Below, piece by piece: positions 1 through 10,950 of a stretch of DNA of 64,000 bases. The position numbers were made by a program, and so were the translations under genes. Source of the stretch: Macrocystis pyrifera (lineage: Eukaryota; Sar; Phaeophyceae; Laminariales; Laminariaceae); contig JASSKH010000028.1 of NCBI GenBank assembly GCA_031763025.1, positions 7,513,324 to 7,577,323 on the forward strand. The letters run 5' to 3'. A model generated the notes under the pieces. The model did not search any database and had not been told where the DNA came from. It saw nothing but the letters and a program-made list of their open reading frames with translations. Position 1 is the stretch's first letter, and every line of letters begins with the position of its first letter.

Positions 1-726
1 TTACAAACTCGCGAGTTTTTGTAGTACAGTACCCGACACATGCTGCTATCCACCTGTCGCATAGAGACGGGAACACTATAGTAGGCTTTCACGAGACCTC
101 GCCCAAGGCTTCTCAAAGCACCACAGCGGATACTATAGCATACACGTTCTATAAAACACTGCCTTGGCCCCCCGTCTACCATTCTCCCATCACCCCCCCT
201 CGTCGACTACAGACGGTGGCAAAACTCTACCAGTACACCACCACCAATCTTGCGTAGCCACCAAGGCGCAGGACACCAAAACGTGTCTCAGCGCTGACAA
301 TTTTACATTGTACGCTACCCTTTGTCGTGAACATTTCTGTTTGCAGTATTACCGCTGCTGCTACTGCTACTGCTGCCACTCTACGAACTAGAGAAAACAG
401 TCCAAACGCCACGCGCTACTTAGACATGGCGAAGGTGAAGAACGATGGGTTGGATTGTCCAATCATATTCCCCGATGAGTTTCGCGCGGTAACCTACGAG
501 CAGTACCGCAAACGTCACTTTGTCCGCCACCACTCGATGTCTCCGCCGCCACGCCACCCCCCACACCCGTCACTCTCGCGGCGTCGTACGCCGCTACCGC
601 CACACCAGCCACCCTCCGCCGTCTACAGTGCGCCATGCTTACGTTGTCTGTGTACCTCTGTTGGCTTGACCCTGACGCTTTGACAGGCTTTGTACGGTGT
701 ATCACGAGTTATTATCATCCAACAGC
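1..726. other. No gene recognised
   Basis: Short overlapping open frames occur on both strands, but none shows a recognisable domain, a convincing splice context or coding-like composition. CTG/CCG-rich patches around 350-380 and 540-620 explain the longest frames. Confidence 0.5.
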
Positions 727-1155
727 TTCAAATATCCCCTGCTGCCCCCTCCGGGCTTATTAAAACGGGGCAAAAATCGCGTTAAATGCCGAGAATGTCT
801 GCGCGTTTCAAACATCTCACCCCCGTTCAGACGTTCCCAACACGGGGAAAACGCTGTACTGTCCCAAATCTTTTCGCGCCTCTAGTACCTCCCTCCCTGT
901 CCAAGGTTCTTAACACGGGCAAAAAACGAGGGAATTACCAAAGTTTTTTGTGCGCTTCAAATACCCCCCCCCCCCTCCCTCCGAGGTTCCGATTTCGGAA
1001 AAAAAAAACGCCGTATATGTAAAAAAATGGCCGAGTGCGCCAAATAACTCCCTTCCCTTGCGGGATACTCAGCACCGGAAAACACGCGGGAAATGGCATT
1101 AAATGTCACATCGTCGGTGTGCTTAAAATATCATTCCCCCAACCGCTTCGACACT
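727..1155. repeat. Degenerate tandem array, period about 80 bp
   Basis: About five diverged units follow each other. Each begins with a TTCAAATA-like block and a C-rich stretch, then a GGTTCnnAACACGGG-like block, an A-rich run (AAAAACGC) and a GTGCGC-like end. Unit starts fall near 727, 808, 885, 955 and 1045. The last unit runs into a retroposon fragment. Confidence 0.55.
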
Positions 1156-1384
1156 GTCATCCATATGCAAGAAAGTTCGCCCCATAAGCCATTCTTAGTA
1201 AGATACAGCCCAACCTTCATGCTACTTGCCCAACAACATCACGGCTCTTCGCGCTTGGTGCAAGCAATGTCTTCCTAGTCGATGAAAACCCGACATGCTC
1301 CGTCCGGGAACCGTCAGGATGCGAGAGTCGATGGTCATACGACTACGGCCTATGCATGACATTAGTACCCCCCCCCCCCCCCCC
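1149..1384 (+). mobile_element. C-tailed retroposon, 5'-truncated copy 1
   Basis: Matches the family described at 18573-19079, reading towards its C-rich 3' tail. The core blocks GCTTGGTGCAAGCAATGTCT, ATGGTCATACGACTACGGCC and ATGCATGACATTAGTACC are present and the tail is a run of 17 C at 1368-1384. The 5' half of the longest copies is missing. Confidence 0.75.
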
Positions 1385-1561
1385 TCCCCTCCTTAGCACG
1401 GGGCGAACACGCGGTGAAAACTGCGTCCATCCATCCAGCACCACATCTTCAGACCCACGGTGCGACGGCGAAACACGCCATGCTGCTCTCCATGCCGCGT
1501 CCGGTCCGGCGTTCGATTCGAGCTGGGACAAAAATCGTTGCACCGTAGAGGCAGAAAATAG

Positions 1562-1687
1562 CGCACGGAAATCGTTCGTAAGTTCCGGGGAGGAGTGGGC
1601 GGCAAGAACGAGTCGCCATCGTTCGAATGGCGTAACATGTCGGGAGCGCAATTTGATTCGCTACCGTTTTTTGAGCGCATTCAAAAG
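1562..1687 (+). CDS. Possible single exon of an unrecognised gene
   Basis: A 42-codon open stretch lies between an acceptor-like AATAG and a strong donor, AAG|GTGAGT. Both ends are phase 0, as in the well-supported gene at 26-39 kb. The translation (…ESPSFEWRNMSGAQ…FFERIQK) is not low-complexity. No partner exon could be found: the next 200 bases contain short open frames broken by stops. It may be an exon of a decayed gene or a chance frame. No function can be assigned. Confidence 0.3.
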
Positions 1688-1760
1688 GTGAGTACCTTCC
1701 GTTTCGCAGGGCGTGGGACCAAAAGAAGATGGAGAAAACAAGAACATTACTGAGTATCAT

Positions 1761-2740
1761 GTTGGGATTTGTTGAAAAATTTTTCTTGGGATGCCACGCA
1801 TCTCAAAACAAGGCTCACGAGCTTCGAGCAACATATGACAAGGGATTCTAAGCGTTTGCACAGCTGTGCCAGAGGTTTTGTGTTGAGACCATTGCCTCCC
1901 CCCCTTCAACCTGTCAAACCGACTAAATCACGGGAAACGGTACGTAGGGGGGTCGCTTTTCGGGTCTCTTTTTGTCAGCGCCTCAGAGCCACTCAGGCGA
2001 TTAGCTCCCCTGTTTAGTCGCCGTCATAACAGGGGTGCATGACAAAAAAAAACCAAAAAAAACAACACAACACCACATTGCTAACAAGGTCATTAACGAA
2101 AAACAAAACCAATGGGAGTGGAAGTTTTGGAGGAAGTTACGATTTCTTTTTTTTATTCATCACTTTTACTTTCCAGCCTAACTCGTAGGAGGTTTTACCC
2201 TCAGCGATCTTCTGGACAAGCCGTGGTCACAGGTGTCGTCCCTTCTCCCTCCCCGGTACGTGCCTTTATTTTTTGTCGCGCATAGGGTTCAGCATTCCCA
2301 CTGCTCATCGATTTTCATCGAATGCAGCTAACTCACGCTCTCGTGCTTTCCGCTTATCATTTTTTATGCAAGAAAAAGTCCCTACGAGCATGCACTCGGC
2401 GAGACTTGAACCCACGAAATTGATCTTCATAGGCACGCGGACCACCTACCAAGCCACCGGGGACAATATTGAATATATTGAATAGGTTTTGTTACACCTT
2501 ATTTTATGTTTTAGTTTCTACTCTCCCCTCCTGTCTGGATCTTGAAAATGGATAGTGGGGTGTCGGAGTTTCGTTTTACCGTGCACCCGTCTTGATGTTT
2601 TGTTTTTGTTTCGTTTCGTTTACTTTTTGTTTGGTGATATACGCAACCATAAATCGTTGTGTTACGCTGCGTCAAAGCAGCAAATAGCTTTTCACGTCTG
2701 ATGTTGAGTGAGATACGGAGCCACTCGCACGAGTGGCCTG
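1761..2740. other. No gene recognised
   Basis: AT-richer non-coding sequence. The block at 2390-2465 (minus strand) contains a Pol III A-box-like TGGCTTGGTAGG and a B-box-like GGTTCAAGTCT with a foldable T-arm, but no matching acceptor stem, so it is at most a tRNA-derived remnant. Confidence 0.4.
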
Positions 2741-2744
2741 AAAT

Positions 2745-3060
2745 CGGTCGTGAAAATGGGGTTACCCTCCCCCGCCCAAATCGTGAAATGGAGGTACCCC
2801 CCTCTGCCGCAAAATGGGGGTGCCCGCCCGATCATAAAAGGGGGATCCTCTCCCCCCCTACCATAACGGGGGGTCCTCTCCCCTACCGTAAAATGGGGGT
2901 ACCCTCCCCCCTTACCGTAAATTTGGGGTACACTCCCAACCGTACAATTGGGGTACACCCCCCCCCTCCCCCCCCCCCCCCCCCGATGATACGACTACGG
3001 CCATGCATGATATCGAGTACACCCCCTGTACCGTAAAATGTGGGCACTGCTGTCCCCCCC
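2745..3060. repeat. C-rich minisatellite, period about 30 bp
   Basis: Roughly nine diverged units of the form CCGTAAAATGGGGGTACCCTCCCCC follow each other. A retroposon 3' end (2985-3025) interrupts the array, and one more unit resumes at about 3027. Confidence 0.65.
2985..3025 (+). mobile_element. C-tailed retroposon, 3'-end fragment (copy 2)
   Basis: Only the terminal 40 bases of the family are present (ATACGACTACGGCCATGCAT … GAGTACACCCC), preceded by a C-rich run and followed by the C tail. Confidence 0.6.
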
Positions 3061-3700
3061 TTACTACCCCGAGACGTTACATTGCTATGATACAGCATCG
3101 GCTATTGATAGGAGGGATGCATGTGGCGCCGTGAGCGACCGACTACGAAAGCGTTACGTGAAGTCGGTACCCTACAAAAGTCCAAGCCAGTCCAGGAATG
3201 GCAGCTATTAATAGCGGTTGTACGTACTGTAGTGGCACACTGATTTAGCCAAGATACACGGCAATGTTCATAGTGCGAAAATATACAATGCGATGAAGTG
3301 CCGTGATTGCGCTGGAACAGTCGTCTATCAATACGAATAACACGACAAACACCAAGATGTGTACTGTACACACCCTCGCGCACGAGACACACCGAATCCG
3401 ATCAAACGTAAAACAAAATACTACGAAAAAATGGTCAAATTTCAATTTGCACCCTGCTTTTCAAATATGAGATGAAGGCGCGTTGCAGGCTGCGTGGAGC
3501 TCTTTTTCTTCGCCCTAGATAGAGTTGTCTTCAACGATTAAAAAAATAAAACAAGAACAATCAATGGCGTTGAACGAAACCCAGTGCAGGCAAAATGCGA
3601 TATCAGACCACTTCCCTTCACACTCCGACATCAATCAAGTGTTCCTATGTGCAATCCTACTCATCATACATATCATGCCAGAGGAGGGCGAAAATGATTT
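3061..3700. other. Non-coding stretch downstream of ankyrin gene 1
   Basis: No domain-bearing frame is seen. If the donor at 3707 is used, a 3'UTR exon of ankyrin gene 1 should lie here, but its acceptor could not be chosen. Confidence 0.35.
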
Positions 3701-3712
3701 TACTTACCTGCT

Positions 3713-5240
3713 TCACACGAACTTCATCACCTTCTCGAACACGCCGAACTCCCCCATCCCCGCCACTCTTGCGACCACATCAGTCACGCTCGCCTGCTCC
3801 GCGGTTCCCTGGTGGGCGACTCCTGGCCCGCCGCTGTTACTGACTGCATCATCACCCACCCCCCTTGACCTTGCCCTCGCCCCCCACCCTCGATCCTCGG
3901 AGACTTCGCCGGGCGAGGCGATACTTCTCGCTCCGGAGGGTCTGGCGGCTCCCTGCTGAGGCGAGAGCGGCACATTACCGCCACGCCCCGTCGTCGCCAC
4001 GCCCTGTCTGCGGGGGCCCTGGCCAGCAGACCCAACACGATCGGGTTGCTGTCTCCTGGTACCGTTTGCGCCGGAGTGCGGCCGCCGCGGTCGACGACTC
4101 TCTCGTCCGCGCCCCACCATAGCAAGTGCTCGACCATCTCAGCGGACCTGTCATCTTCGGACATCATAGCTGCCCGGTGGAGCGGCGACTGCCCCGACAC
4201 GTCGAGCGCGTTGGCGCTAGCGCTGTGGTGCAAGAGTGCGCGCGCGGCGCTGACGGCCCGGATCCCGGCAGCGACGTGCAGGGGCGTTCGCTTGTCCGTC
4301 CGGCCCAGGGCATGCACGTCCGCTCCCGCCCCGACAAGCGCTTCAATTACGCCGGCCTTGTTGTGAAAAGCGGCCCTGTGCAGGGCCGTGTGGCCCTCCC
4401 GGTCGCCAGCGTTGACGTCCGCTCCGTACCGTAGCAGCAACTTCACGCTGTCCACGTCCCCCATGCGGGCTGCCACGTCCAGCGCCGTTTCTGTGAGGGA
4501 AAGTTGGCGAAGGTTAACATCCACGCCGCCAGCGTCTAGGAGAGCTTTCATCGCGCACAAGCTCCCGTTCAAGACCGCGTGTTTGAGTGGCGTGTTGCCG
4601 AGCAAGTTTGTCGCGTTCCTGTCTGCTCCGAACGCGCACAGAGCTGCCACGGACTCGGGAAAGTTCTTCTGCGAAGCAAAGTGCAGAGGCGCCACCCCGA
4701 ATGGCCCCTGCACGTTAACATCCGCCCCAGCTTTCACGAGCACCCTGATCGCGTCGACGTTGTTGTTCAAGGCCGCGTCGTGCAGAGCTGTAGATCCGTT
4801 GAGACTGGCATTATCAACGTCCGTCCCTTTCCGGAGGAGGGTCTTGATGACCCCGAAGAATCCTCCGTGAGCGGCCGTTTGGGGGCTGTCACACTCGACG
4901 GCTACGTGGAGTGCAGTGCGGCCGCTCTCATTTAGCGCGTCCACAAGCGCGCCATGCTCGAGAAGTATCTGCACTGCGCGCTTGTTTCCCCTGGCAGCAA
5001 ATTTGTGCAGAATGTAATCCCCGTCGGAACATGTGGTGTTCGCTGAGGCGCCAAGCGCCAACAGTTTTTTTTCGTCAGGGCAACGTTGCCGGCAGCCGCA
5101 GCGAGTTCGAGCGGATGACCCAGAAACGCTTCTAGCTCTTCCGTATCCCTCAAGCGTACGAGCGTATCGTCCCACATCTTCGCTTTCTCCTTCACGGTGA
5201 AGGTGCTAGCTGCCGTGCGCTGGTCACGAGCGCGAGCCAT
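3713..5240 (-). CDS. Ankyrin-repeat protein (gene 1), two homopolymer frameshifts
   Basis: Ankyrin repeats form a stacked scaffold for protein-protein contacts; the partner is unknown. Start chosen at the ATG at 5240 (MARARDQRTAAS). About ten ankyrin units follow, with TALHVAV, TALHDAA, APLHFAS, TALHRAA, TPLHVAA and SPLHRAA cores, then a basic tail (AWRRRG, VMCRSRLSR) and a terminus FEKVMKFV. The paralogue at 47160-48806 aligns throughout, but here the frame changes twice: in an A8 run (T8 on the plus strand, 5065-5072), after GNVALTK, and in a G6 run (C6 at 3859-3864), in the tail. Without the shifts, about 500 residues would be encoded. The shifts are either inactivating mutations or assembly errors. 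A donor-like CAG|GTAAGT lies 5 nt after the stop. The family assignment is secure; functionality is not. Confidence 0.8.
3859..3864 (-). other. Frameshift site in a G6 run, ankyrin gene 1 tail
   Basis: Upstream of this run the ankyrin frame continues into a tail unlike the paralogue. Downstream, the matching tail (GVAHQGTAEQAS … FGVFEKVMKFV) is in a different frame. Confidence 0.6.
5065..5072 (-). other. Frameshift site in an A8 run, ankyrin gene 1 N-terminus
   Basis: The frame from the ATG at 5240 reads GNVALTKK, then leaves homology. The matching continuation KLLALGASANTTCSDGD lies in another frame immediately after the A8 run. The paralogue reads GNVSLLKKLLKLGASANT without interruption. 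Confidence 0.7.
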
Positions 5241-5399
5241 CGCGCTGAGAGAACCGGTATGGATGTGTTTCGTGCCAATGTACTCGTAGATCGTACTGCT
5301 GCTGTTGAAGATAGAGAGCGGAGAGCACAACGATGCGCGCGATGAAATGGAAAAAACGTCAGAAGGTGACATCGCGATGTTGTACACATGATGACATGC

Positions 5400-6299
5400 A
5401 AAAACAAGAACACGAAGGAAAATGTACTCGTATACAAGGAGGCTTCGCCGCGGCGGGCTGACACCCGCCTGCGGCTCCGCACACGTCCGTAATGGTCAAG
5501 GATGTAGGAAAATCGAGGCCGTAAGTGCGACAGTACTGCCAAGAGGTGCATTAAAAAACTTCCATGGTTGAGTCAAGATGAGCAGAGAAATACCTAAAGG
5601 ACTCAACACGCTGCACCCTACACCCCTGCACAGAGCTTTACGTATTTATAGACTGAAAGCACTATAAAGTTCTTCATCCGTCTGGCTTTATACGACGTAA
5701 AGCTGCGAGTATTTTTGCCCCGTGCCTCTTCTCTCTGTCTTTCGAGGTCTGTTGGTTTGTCGGGGGGGGGGCGCTCTCGCCGCCATGACAGCAGCAGCAA
5801 ACAGCAGGAGCCTCAGCCCAATATATTTTCCGTGACCGTCATCGTCGTAGCGCTTGGTCGTTCGCTGTACTTTCTCTCTTTTCCGGCCGGCTCCGAACTT
5901 GTCAGCGCAGCTTCTCATTCTACTGACCAGCCACCGAATCCATCAATAGCATCTATCTACAGTACGTGCATCCTCCCTGGCGTAGTGCTTGTACTCCAGT
6001 GCAGTATTTTCAAAGGATATACCTCTAAAGATAACCAGGACAGCGACGACAAAAGGGAGGTATTAATAGTGCAATATCTAAATGCTGTAGGATCGAACCC
6101 TCCAATTGGGTTTCAGCATTCAGCAGCTCGTAGTACTACATACTGGTATACCTGGTACGTACTGCACTGTTTTGCAAAGGAAAACATCCCAACTATATGA
6201 TAGGCGCAGGACAACGGCGACAGAAAATAGTTTCTGCCCGCGCTCGCATATCCGTACAGGGTACGTATATTTATAGGATACTGGATAAGAGGTTACAGT
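5400..6299. other. No gene recognised
   Basis: Upstream flank of ankyrin gene 1. Short frames only. A small hairpin at 6081-6120 (AATGCTG paired with CAGCATT, containing a T-arm-like GGATCGAACCCTCC) is the only structured element noticed. Confidence 0.4.
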
Positions 6300-6309
6300 T
6301 TAGATACAG

Positions 6310-6420
6310 AGCACAGGATACAGGATACAGGATACAGGTTACAGGATACAGGCTACAGGATACAGGATACAGGATACAGGATATAGGATAATATAGGATA
6401 CAGGGTACAGGACACAAAGG
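6310..6420. repeat. GGATACA minisatellite
   Basis: About thirteen imperfect units of GGATACA(G), with variants GGTTACA, GGCTACA and GGATATA, lie head to tail. Confidence 0.85.
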
Positions 6421-6949
6421 ATACTGGTACTGGATACGCGGTACGGACTACACCCAGAGGCGGAAAATTCGTACGTCCTCATTTCCACCCTTGCGTTCAA
6501 ATATCAGAACTATCGAGATACTCTGCAAGAGTAGGATCGCAGCATGTAAAACTCCCAGTACACGTACGGGACCACTGCTGTTGTTGCTGTTGTACGATTT
6601 TACTGTAAAAATGCCGGTCCCTGCAGATGGCCAAATTTGGTACAAATAATGGAACCCCGGATTGTATCGAAACATCTTGGGACTTGTATTATATACGTAT
6701 AGCAGAGGGGCAGTCCTTCCTTTCGCCCCCTTGCCCTCGTGAACAGAGTTGGGCACGAAATCCCACCCACCCGTCAGCTACCGCAGGCAGTAGTTTCGGG
6801 TGTTGTGAGTTACGTCTTCAGAGACTACACAAAACTGTTGTAGTGCGTAAATTTAATAAATACGGGCGTCATCACAACCGTCTCCTGATATATCTGGTGT
6901 ACCAAGTACCAGGTGATACAAGTACATCAGTAAGCTGTGAGTTCTCCCG

Positions 6950-7440
6950 ATCGGTCGATACTATGGTAGGGTTGTTACAATTAGGCGGTCGGGTCGTAAA
7001 CCTATGTGTGAGCTTTCGGAAGCCTGTTTTGGCCTCAGGGAGAGCAAACCGGCGGTTTTTCGGCCCGAAATCCACCAAACAAACCAAGTTCTCTGTTGCC
7101 ACGGAGTAGAATCCGGCGCGGACGTGTCGAGCGAGCAGCATCGCAAAGGGTGTCTCACACGAAATCGCTTGCGGGCGAAAAAAAAACCCAAAGATATTTC
7201 CGCGTATAGCCAAACGCACGCAATTCCCGGATTTGCTTCGTGCAGAGAGAGCTAAAAAAAGGATGACATGTACAAATACGATGTGTGGCAAGCCGCACAT
7301 AGCCGCCGGTGCGGAAAGCAGCAACCTGTATACAGCCTCCGGCGGGTAGGACGCTTTGCCCGTAATTCGGACAAAACATATGCTCCATCGCAACATTTTC
7401 ACTGCAGATTTACAACGATGCCGGTATTCAACTTTTGCAA
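6950..7440 (-). repeat. Dispersed repeat family shared with 46.3-46.7 kb
   Basis: The reverse complement aligns along its length with the plus strand at about 46310-46680. Shared blocks include GTGAAATG…CGATGG, CGCCGGAGGCT, TTTTCGCCGCAAGCGA-like and ATGCTGCTCGACACG, then CTCTGTGGC. Divergence is high with many small gaps. No frame stays open in both copies, so this is a decayed mobile element or an old duplicate, not a recognised gene. Confidence 0.55.
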
Positions 7441-7459
7441 GCTGTTCGCAATACATCGA

Positions 7460-9055
7460 TCGGTCGCGCGTTTCCTACTATGATGCTATACGTTCCCGGT
7501 GAAGGATACCGGCCGATGACTCCCCTGGACTCTGCCCAGGGTCAACAGGACGATAATATTTTAGAGGCATTATTCCTCCACAAGATTTCGGTCTCCTCTA
7601 CCATCCCGTGGACATGAGACACTGTACAGTAAATACAATCAATCGTACTCTGCACGAGGGGGGCAATAACTGACTTGAACGGTAGTATAGTGCCTACCCT
7701 GCCTGGTACCACCTCGTATCTGGTAAGGTATGTCGCAAGCTACCATACCAATTGATTCCGTAGGCGTTGTGCTACCTGGTGCTCTCTTTTGGATACGTAC
7801 GGTGAAAGGAACTTGTGTCACACTCGTATGGTGCCAGGTTTTTGCCGTCCAAATACTGCTGTGGTCTAGTCTATACTCATACCTCAAGCTGGTGCACTCG
7901 TGCCGAGTTGCTTGCCGTGCTGCTGTACTGCCGTGCGTACTCGCTGAAGGGTGATCCCTGATCTACTATATAGACTGTGGCAAGGGAAACGTCTACCACC
8001 GCGAGGTATGTTGATCAAGTCGTCAATGAGCACAAAATCAACCTACAGAGGTAATATTACCGTTTCGTCGTTTTGTCTTATGCCTTTTTTACCGTCTCGA
8101 CGGTTTCGGATACATGCCGTGGTGAAGATATTTTATGAAAGAAGCAAAAAAACATCAACCATCTGGCCGTCGACATAATAAAAGCATGAACAACTTCCGG
8201 GACAGAATCCAGGAGTCAACAGGAAAATACACAGCTTTTTGGTTGCTATCTCGTCATCGCGTACTGGTACTACAGTACAATGTGCAAGGAACTTATTATA
8301 TACTTGCGTCGTGGCCTTGACGAATTCTGGTGTTTATTTATTAATAGCATATATATACTACTGGTGCACTCGCATATGTACCCAGTTGTTGCTTGCTGTG
8401 CTGCTGCTGCTGCTGCTAAGCAGCCGTTATAGTACTGCCGTACGCAGTGGCTGTGGAACGGTCCTTGGTCGACTTGGTACGAGTACGCACTCTGGAGTAA
8501 GACATTCCAATCACCGCACAACAGAGTTATTTAATCAAAAATCGTCAAGACCACGACGTGCCGGGTAACATGCCACCGTTTTGTCGGATTTGTACCTTTT
8601 GGACCGATTGATTACTACGCTTTCAACGTTTACGGAAATATCTTACGTGAAAAAAAAAAAATGCTGCTGCTGCTGCGATGAGATCGCGAGATCGAGGATT
8701 TCGTCGTAACTCATCTTTGCAAGCTGCGTATCGATACTAATGTTGTACTTAGATCGCGGGTACTACTATTACTGTATGTATGTTGTACTCGTACACACAC
8801 CTGGGTGGCAGAAAGTAGTATTATTAGGCTTGCCATCCGACAATGTGTGGCATGAGCCTCACCATTATTGATCGATCAAAACATTCCTGAAAGAAGAAAT
8901 CCCCGGATAAGAAGGAAAGCTATGCACGAGGTCTATCTATCTTCTATGTCTACTTCCTTTTATGATTTATCTACTACTCTATGTGTTGTCTTTGCTCCCT
9001 CCTACATCTTACTACTGTATGTACTCGTTACCTCCTATTCTTGAATCCTAAGCCG
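7460..9055. other. No gene recognised; one short dispersed repeat
   Basis: AT-rich non-coding sequence with a (CTG)n tract at about 8400-8418. The block 8680-8765 (GAGATCGAGGATTTCGTCGT … GCAAGCTG … CGCGGGTACTAC) recurs diverged at 25085-25160, each preceded by an A-rich run. Confidence 0.45.
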
Positions 9056-9059
9056 CATC

Positions 9060-9690
9060 CAAGCTCCATCCATGGGTCGACCATGAGATACATATACCCC
9101 ATGGTGCAACGCATGGTAAAATGTTGTTCTATAATGTGTTCCATGGCACCAACCATGGGGCCCGTGTGCGGTGTCATGGACCATTCCTTGTATATCATCC
9201 ATGGTTGGTGTAGTGTATGGCACACCATGGGTCACGCCCATGGTATATCCCATAGTTCTCGACCACGTCAGTGTGGACATTTCGTCGTCCACGAGTCAAT
9301 CCACGAAAAAAACGTGCTTCCATATGGCATATATATGCCATGTGCACCCACCCATGGTCCATACCACGTAAAACGCCATGTCAATACCCATGGTTGACTC
9401 CATGGCATATGTACCATGGTATATTCCATGAACCGAAATCGTCCATGGGGTATAAGCCATGGTGCTACGGTGTTTCATTGGGACGTTATAGGACACCCCA
9501 TGACCGCCCTACCCCCATGGACTGTTGCATGGACACACCAGGTGGAGTGTCCATGGTCGCCCCGTGGCACGTATCATGGACCATGCGTTGATAACATATT
9601 CAATGGCAGAGCCCATGGGACATTCCCATCACCATTCGGTACACCGTGGAAATTCCATAGCAGCGTGTACCATTGTAACATCGCGCCGTT
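9060..9690. repeat. CCATGG-rich array, left part
   Basis: The palindrome CCATGG and its half-sites CATGG/CCATG recur roughly every 10-25 bases with unrelated spacers between them. The spacers do not repeat, so this is not a simple tandem repeat. Because the core is palindromic, both strands look alike and extensive hairpin formation is possible. Confidence 0.75.
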
Positions 9691-10150
9691 AATTCGTACC
9701 AGGCATATAGTCTGGGATCAATGAGACCTCCTGCTGCGACCAGCCGGAGACTCTCACCCAAGGTTACTACTCCCGCGCTAACAGTCTGGTAATCAACGCG
9801 GCACCTCGTCGCAGAGAGTAGGTACCCCGGTAAATTAAACACTAACAAAACTGATGTCGTTGTCGACGGTACACCTCGCCACCAAGGATGGTCGGGCGGC
9901 AGGTTCTCTTTTTACTATTAATATTGATAGCCTCTTTCTGCTTTGTCGTGCTGTTGTAGAGCTGCGATATCGCTCACGGAGTGATGCTCAATCACTGTCT
10001 CCCAGTACAACAATGAGGCTTTCCCGAAAAGGGATCCATCCTGCGGGCGTCTCCTATCTTCTGTTTCAGATTTCTGTTGTAACATAGTGTCGTACGTTAA
10101 TTCGTATATATTTGGGATCAATGAGGCCCCTCTGCTGCGGCATGAGATCA
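9688..10150. repeat. Dispersed repeat family copy, splitting the CCATGG array
   Basis: A block beginning GTTAATTCGTA … GGGATCAATGAG and continuing CAGCCGGAGACTCTCACCCA, AAGGTTACTACTCCCGCG and CGGCACCTCGTCGC, then CAATGAGGCTTTCCC, recurs at 53520-53850 in the same order. Its first 50 bases (GTTAATTCGTA…GGGATCAATGAGGCC) occur again at 10097-10145, like a short direct repeat at the element's end. Confidence 0.65.
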
Positions 10151-10429
10151 CACCCACACTTGTTGACCCTTCTCTTATCTCAATGTCGTCGCTCGTTTGA
10201 TTCGTATTGTTTCTGCGGGTTCCTTCTCTTCCTTATGGTCCCCAAACTTCTAGCCTTGCTGATTAGGGGTTCTGCTACCGTTGGTTGTCCCGTGAGAACG
10301 TCGTGTACGATTTGCCAAACCCCTCCGACAGTATGAAGGCGCTTAGGTACCAGTATGCGATTGCGCTGTGAGGCGCCCGGGAACGCGTCTACTTGGTAGT
10401 CGGTTCGCAGCCTTTCGTGGCGTATGGCG

Positions 10430-10950
10430 TACTCCATGATAGTCCATGGTGTACACCATATAGTAGCACACGGCAGGGAATCCTTCTCCATGGTGTACTC
10501 CATGATGCCTACCAAATATGGAACCCACAGACAGTAAAAAGCATGGTGCGAGCCCAGTGGAGAAACCATGGCCTAACCCAAACAACCCTGAACCTAACCA
10601 ACCATGGGGCATGCCGTGTTGTGTTCCATGGTGAAGCCGTGGCAACCGCCATGGGTCAATCCGTAGGGTTACCCATGACGCACACCGTGGTTAACCGTGA
10701 TGTACCCCATGAGTTCATCCATGGACTATGCCATGTGTCGTCCCATGGCTGGTGCCCGTGGGTTGATACATGAGATGCACCACGGGTCCATCCATGACTG
10801 ATGGCATGGGTCGTACAATGGCGGGTGTCCATGAGCCAATCCATGGTCGACCATGTTCGAAGGGGTATAAGTCATGGCCAATCATTTTCGACCACGGCAT
10901 AACATGTCGTCGACCATGGATTGACCCATGAACTGGCCTATAGGCTGTCC
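10430..10950. repeat. CCATGG-rich array, right part
   Basis: Same character as 9060-9690: CCATGG, CATGG and CCATG every 10-25 bases with non-repeating spacers, stopping abruptly near 10950. About 740 bases of unrelated DNA separate the two parts. Confidence 0.75.

Noticed and set aside
2390-2465. tRNA gene on the minus strand
   Set aside because: A-box and B-box-like blocks and a T-arm are present, but the acceptor strands do not pair and no anticodon arm fits.
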